A stretch of DNA of 64,000 nucleotides from Hirudinaria manillensis (lineage: Eukaryota > Annelida > Clitellata > Hirudinida > Hirudinidae), in assembly GCA_034509925.1 (NCBI GenBank), contig CM067529.1, positions 4,466,001-4,530,000 of the forward strand, written 5' to 3'. How positions within the stretch are numbered: position 1 is the first letter of the stretch; the number at the start of each line of letters is the position of its first letter. This document shows positions 63,026-64,000 of the stretch, piece after piece. The notes under the pieces were generated by a model that was not told the DNA's origin, did not search any database, and saw nothing but the letters and a program-made list of their open reading frames with translations. The translations under genes and the position numbers were made by a program.

Positions 63026-64000
63026 GGTGGTGGTGGTGGTGGTGATGATGATGATGATGATGATAATGACGATGGTGATGATGATGATGATCAGAAAAGA
63101 GGGGAAAGAAATCAACGGTATCGGGATCGATAAGACTGAAAATCAGCAGGGAATTGAAAGGTGAGGAGGAGGAGAAGGAGGAGGAGACCTTTCCAAGTGA
63201 CAAGCAGTACTTTTGTCTTCATCAGAACATCGTTCAACATCTCATCGGAGATGGAGCAGAATTTGAACAATTTCCAATCTCAGAAGTGGGCAGTTGCATC
63301 GTCGTTGAATCTTAAAATCAATTCTTTTAAATTAAAAAATAATAAATTATATTATAATAATATTATATTATAATATAATAGTATTATATAATATTATAAT
63401 ATTATTATACTTTAATAACATTATTAAATGATTTTGTTTTAATAATTATTTAAATTTAAAATAATTTTAATTAATTTTAATAATCGTTTCATTTCATTTT
63501 AAAGTAATAAATTATTGTAATAAATTTTAATTCATCCACAATTTCTCTTCTTTCAATCCTTTCAGACAGGAGGTTTAAATGTTTATTTCGACAATTTACT
63601 TCAAGAGATTGTCGATGAATTTGCAGAGAGATGTGGAGTTGAAGTCATCTCCAGAGCTTTTATGTAAATAATTCTCAATTTAAATTAATTATTTTAATAT
63701 TAAATAATATTTAATTTTATTTATTATGTCGCAAATTAACCTCATTCATTCATTCATTCATGCTCCAACCATTAGAAGTATTCGACCTATATAAATTGGA
63801 TTAATAACATCATGATCGTCATCATCATCACCATCGTCGTCATCATCATCACCATCGTCATCATTATCATCATCATTATTAAACTTTGCAACTTTCAGGC
63901 ATTTCTCGTGCCTCTGCGAACTGCTCAGCCAACCCGAAGTGCCCCTGATTTTGAATTGTTTGTTAGAAAACATACAAACTTTTTACCAACAAACAATTCC
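57693..64000 (+). CDS. unc-13: Unc13/Munc13 synaptic vesicle priming factor (N-terminal half; runs off the window)
   Basis: Unc13 opens syntaxin and primes vesicles for SNARE assembly. Exons: 57693-57714, 57902-57931, 58043-58142, 58466-58589, 58656-58767, 59393-59438, 59582-59638, 60260-60298, 60435-60525, 60652-60711, 60852-61074, 61268-61334, 61450-61550, 61888-62029, 62251-62292, 62587-62720, 63095 to about 63285, 63566-63663, 63899 onward. A C2A domain ([28 protein letters not shown]) starts at the N-terminus, as in the long Munc13 isoforms. C1 is at 60915-61067. C2B follows ([41 protein letters not shown]) with its calcium-binding aspartates. The MUN domain then begins ([14 protein letters not shown]). 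The C2A-C1 linker is very short and its four exons (59393-60525) are the least certain part. Three introns use GC donors. Confidence 0.88.
60915..61067 (+). other. C1 zinc-finger domain of Unc13
   Basis: All zinc ligands of the HX12CX2CXnCX2CX4HX2CX7C pattern are present, from HAMEAWQ to SNDC. The spacing n is 14 instead of the 13 of Munc13. The proline before the first cysteine (TPTYC in Munc13) and the loop glutamine (ARQG) are replaced (HVGSC, GGHG). The zinc fold should form, but diacylglycerol binding is doubtful. Confidence 0.7.
62152..62215. repeat. 10-bp tandem array (catcaatcaa-like)
   Basis: Six to seven near-identical 10-bp units (catcaatcaa / caccaatcaa) immediately upstream of the Unc13 acceptor at 62250. 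They serve as its polypyrimidine region. Confidence 0.85.
62729..62816. repeat. 17/18-bp tandem array, five copies
   Basis: Units starting gcatttcaat with alternating endings (cgtttatt, gtttact) begin only 8 bases after the Unc13 donor at 62720. Confidence 0.85.
62983..63091. repeat. GAT/GGT compound microsatellite against a splice acceptor
   Basis: (GAT)n-(GGT)n-(GAT)n of about 110 bases, ending directly at the tcag acceptor of the Unc13 exon at 63095. Its flanking open frames on both strands are repeat translations. Confidence 0.9.
63808..63880. repeat. CAT/CGT imperfect microsatellite
   Basis: Imperfect CAT-rich repeat in the last Unc13 intron of the window, ending about 18 bases before the acceptor at 63898. 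Confidence 0.9.

Noticed and set aside
62925-63203. Poly-His and poly-Met open frames
   Set aside because: Translations of the GAT/GGT repeat; the real coding sequence here is the Unc13 exon from 63095 in another frame.

Overview
The window is nuclear DNA of an AT-rich invertebrate animal. Every long gene is cut by many introns, mostly 50-500 bases with a few of 1-2 kb. The products are animal genes: an NCAM/Fasciclin 2-type adhesion molecule, RalGAP alpha, MASK/ANKHD1, calcineurin A and Unc13. A nuclear-type tRNA-Arg is also present. I cannot name the species. A bilaterian, perhaps an ecdysozoan, is only a guess. There is no sign of a prokaryote, organelle, virus or CRISPR array.

Layout: (1) 1305-2753 (+), a four-exon protein resembling a degenerate endonuclease/exonuclease/phosphatase fold. 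(2) 3251-4450 (+), a single-exon MGME1-like mitochondrial DNA exonuclease. (3) 8598-17722 (+), Fas2/NCAM with five Ig domains, two FN3 domains, a membrane segment and a tail, plus two candidate alternative 3' ends (16163-16260, GPI-like; 18326-18821, acidic tail). (4) 19430-20120 (-), the C-terminal part of a single-pass membrane protein. (5) 21059-22543 (-), an unrecognised 245-aa coiled-coil protein, head to head with (6) 22873-23774 (+), Jupiter/HN1. (7) 26583-38266 (+), RalGAP alpha in about 43 exons, perhaps with an extra N-terminal exon at 24855-25247. (8) 38982-40424 (-), TRAPPC6. (9) 41434-53152 (+), MASK/ANKHD1 in 22 exons. (10) 53403-56467 (-), calcineurin A in 13 exons. (11) tRNA-Arg(UCG) at 56857-56929 (-). 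(12) 57693 to the window end (+), the N-terminal half of Unc13.

Exon models were built by hand from splice sites, homology and phase. Phases close exactly for Fas2, the coiled-coil gene, Jupiter, TRAPPC6, MASK and calcineurin A. They also close for Unc13 as far as the C2B domain. Expression, UTR ends and first non-coding exons cannot be seen.

The genes form no operon or single pathway. Calcineurin A (Ca2+/calmodulin phosphatase), Unc13 (Ca2+/DAG-regulated vesicle priming) and Fas2 (synaptic adhesion) often work in the same neurons, but their proximity here is not evidence of a functional unit. The points most worth checking are the candidate GPI isoform of Fas2, the repeated use of GC-AG introns, the atypical Unc13 C1 domain, and a splice acceptor sitting against a GAT/GGT microsatellite.
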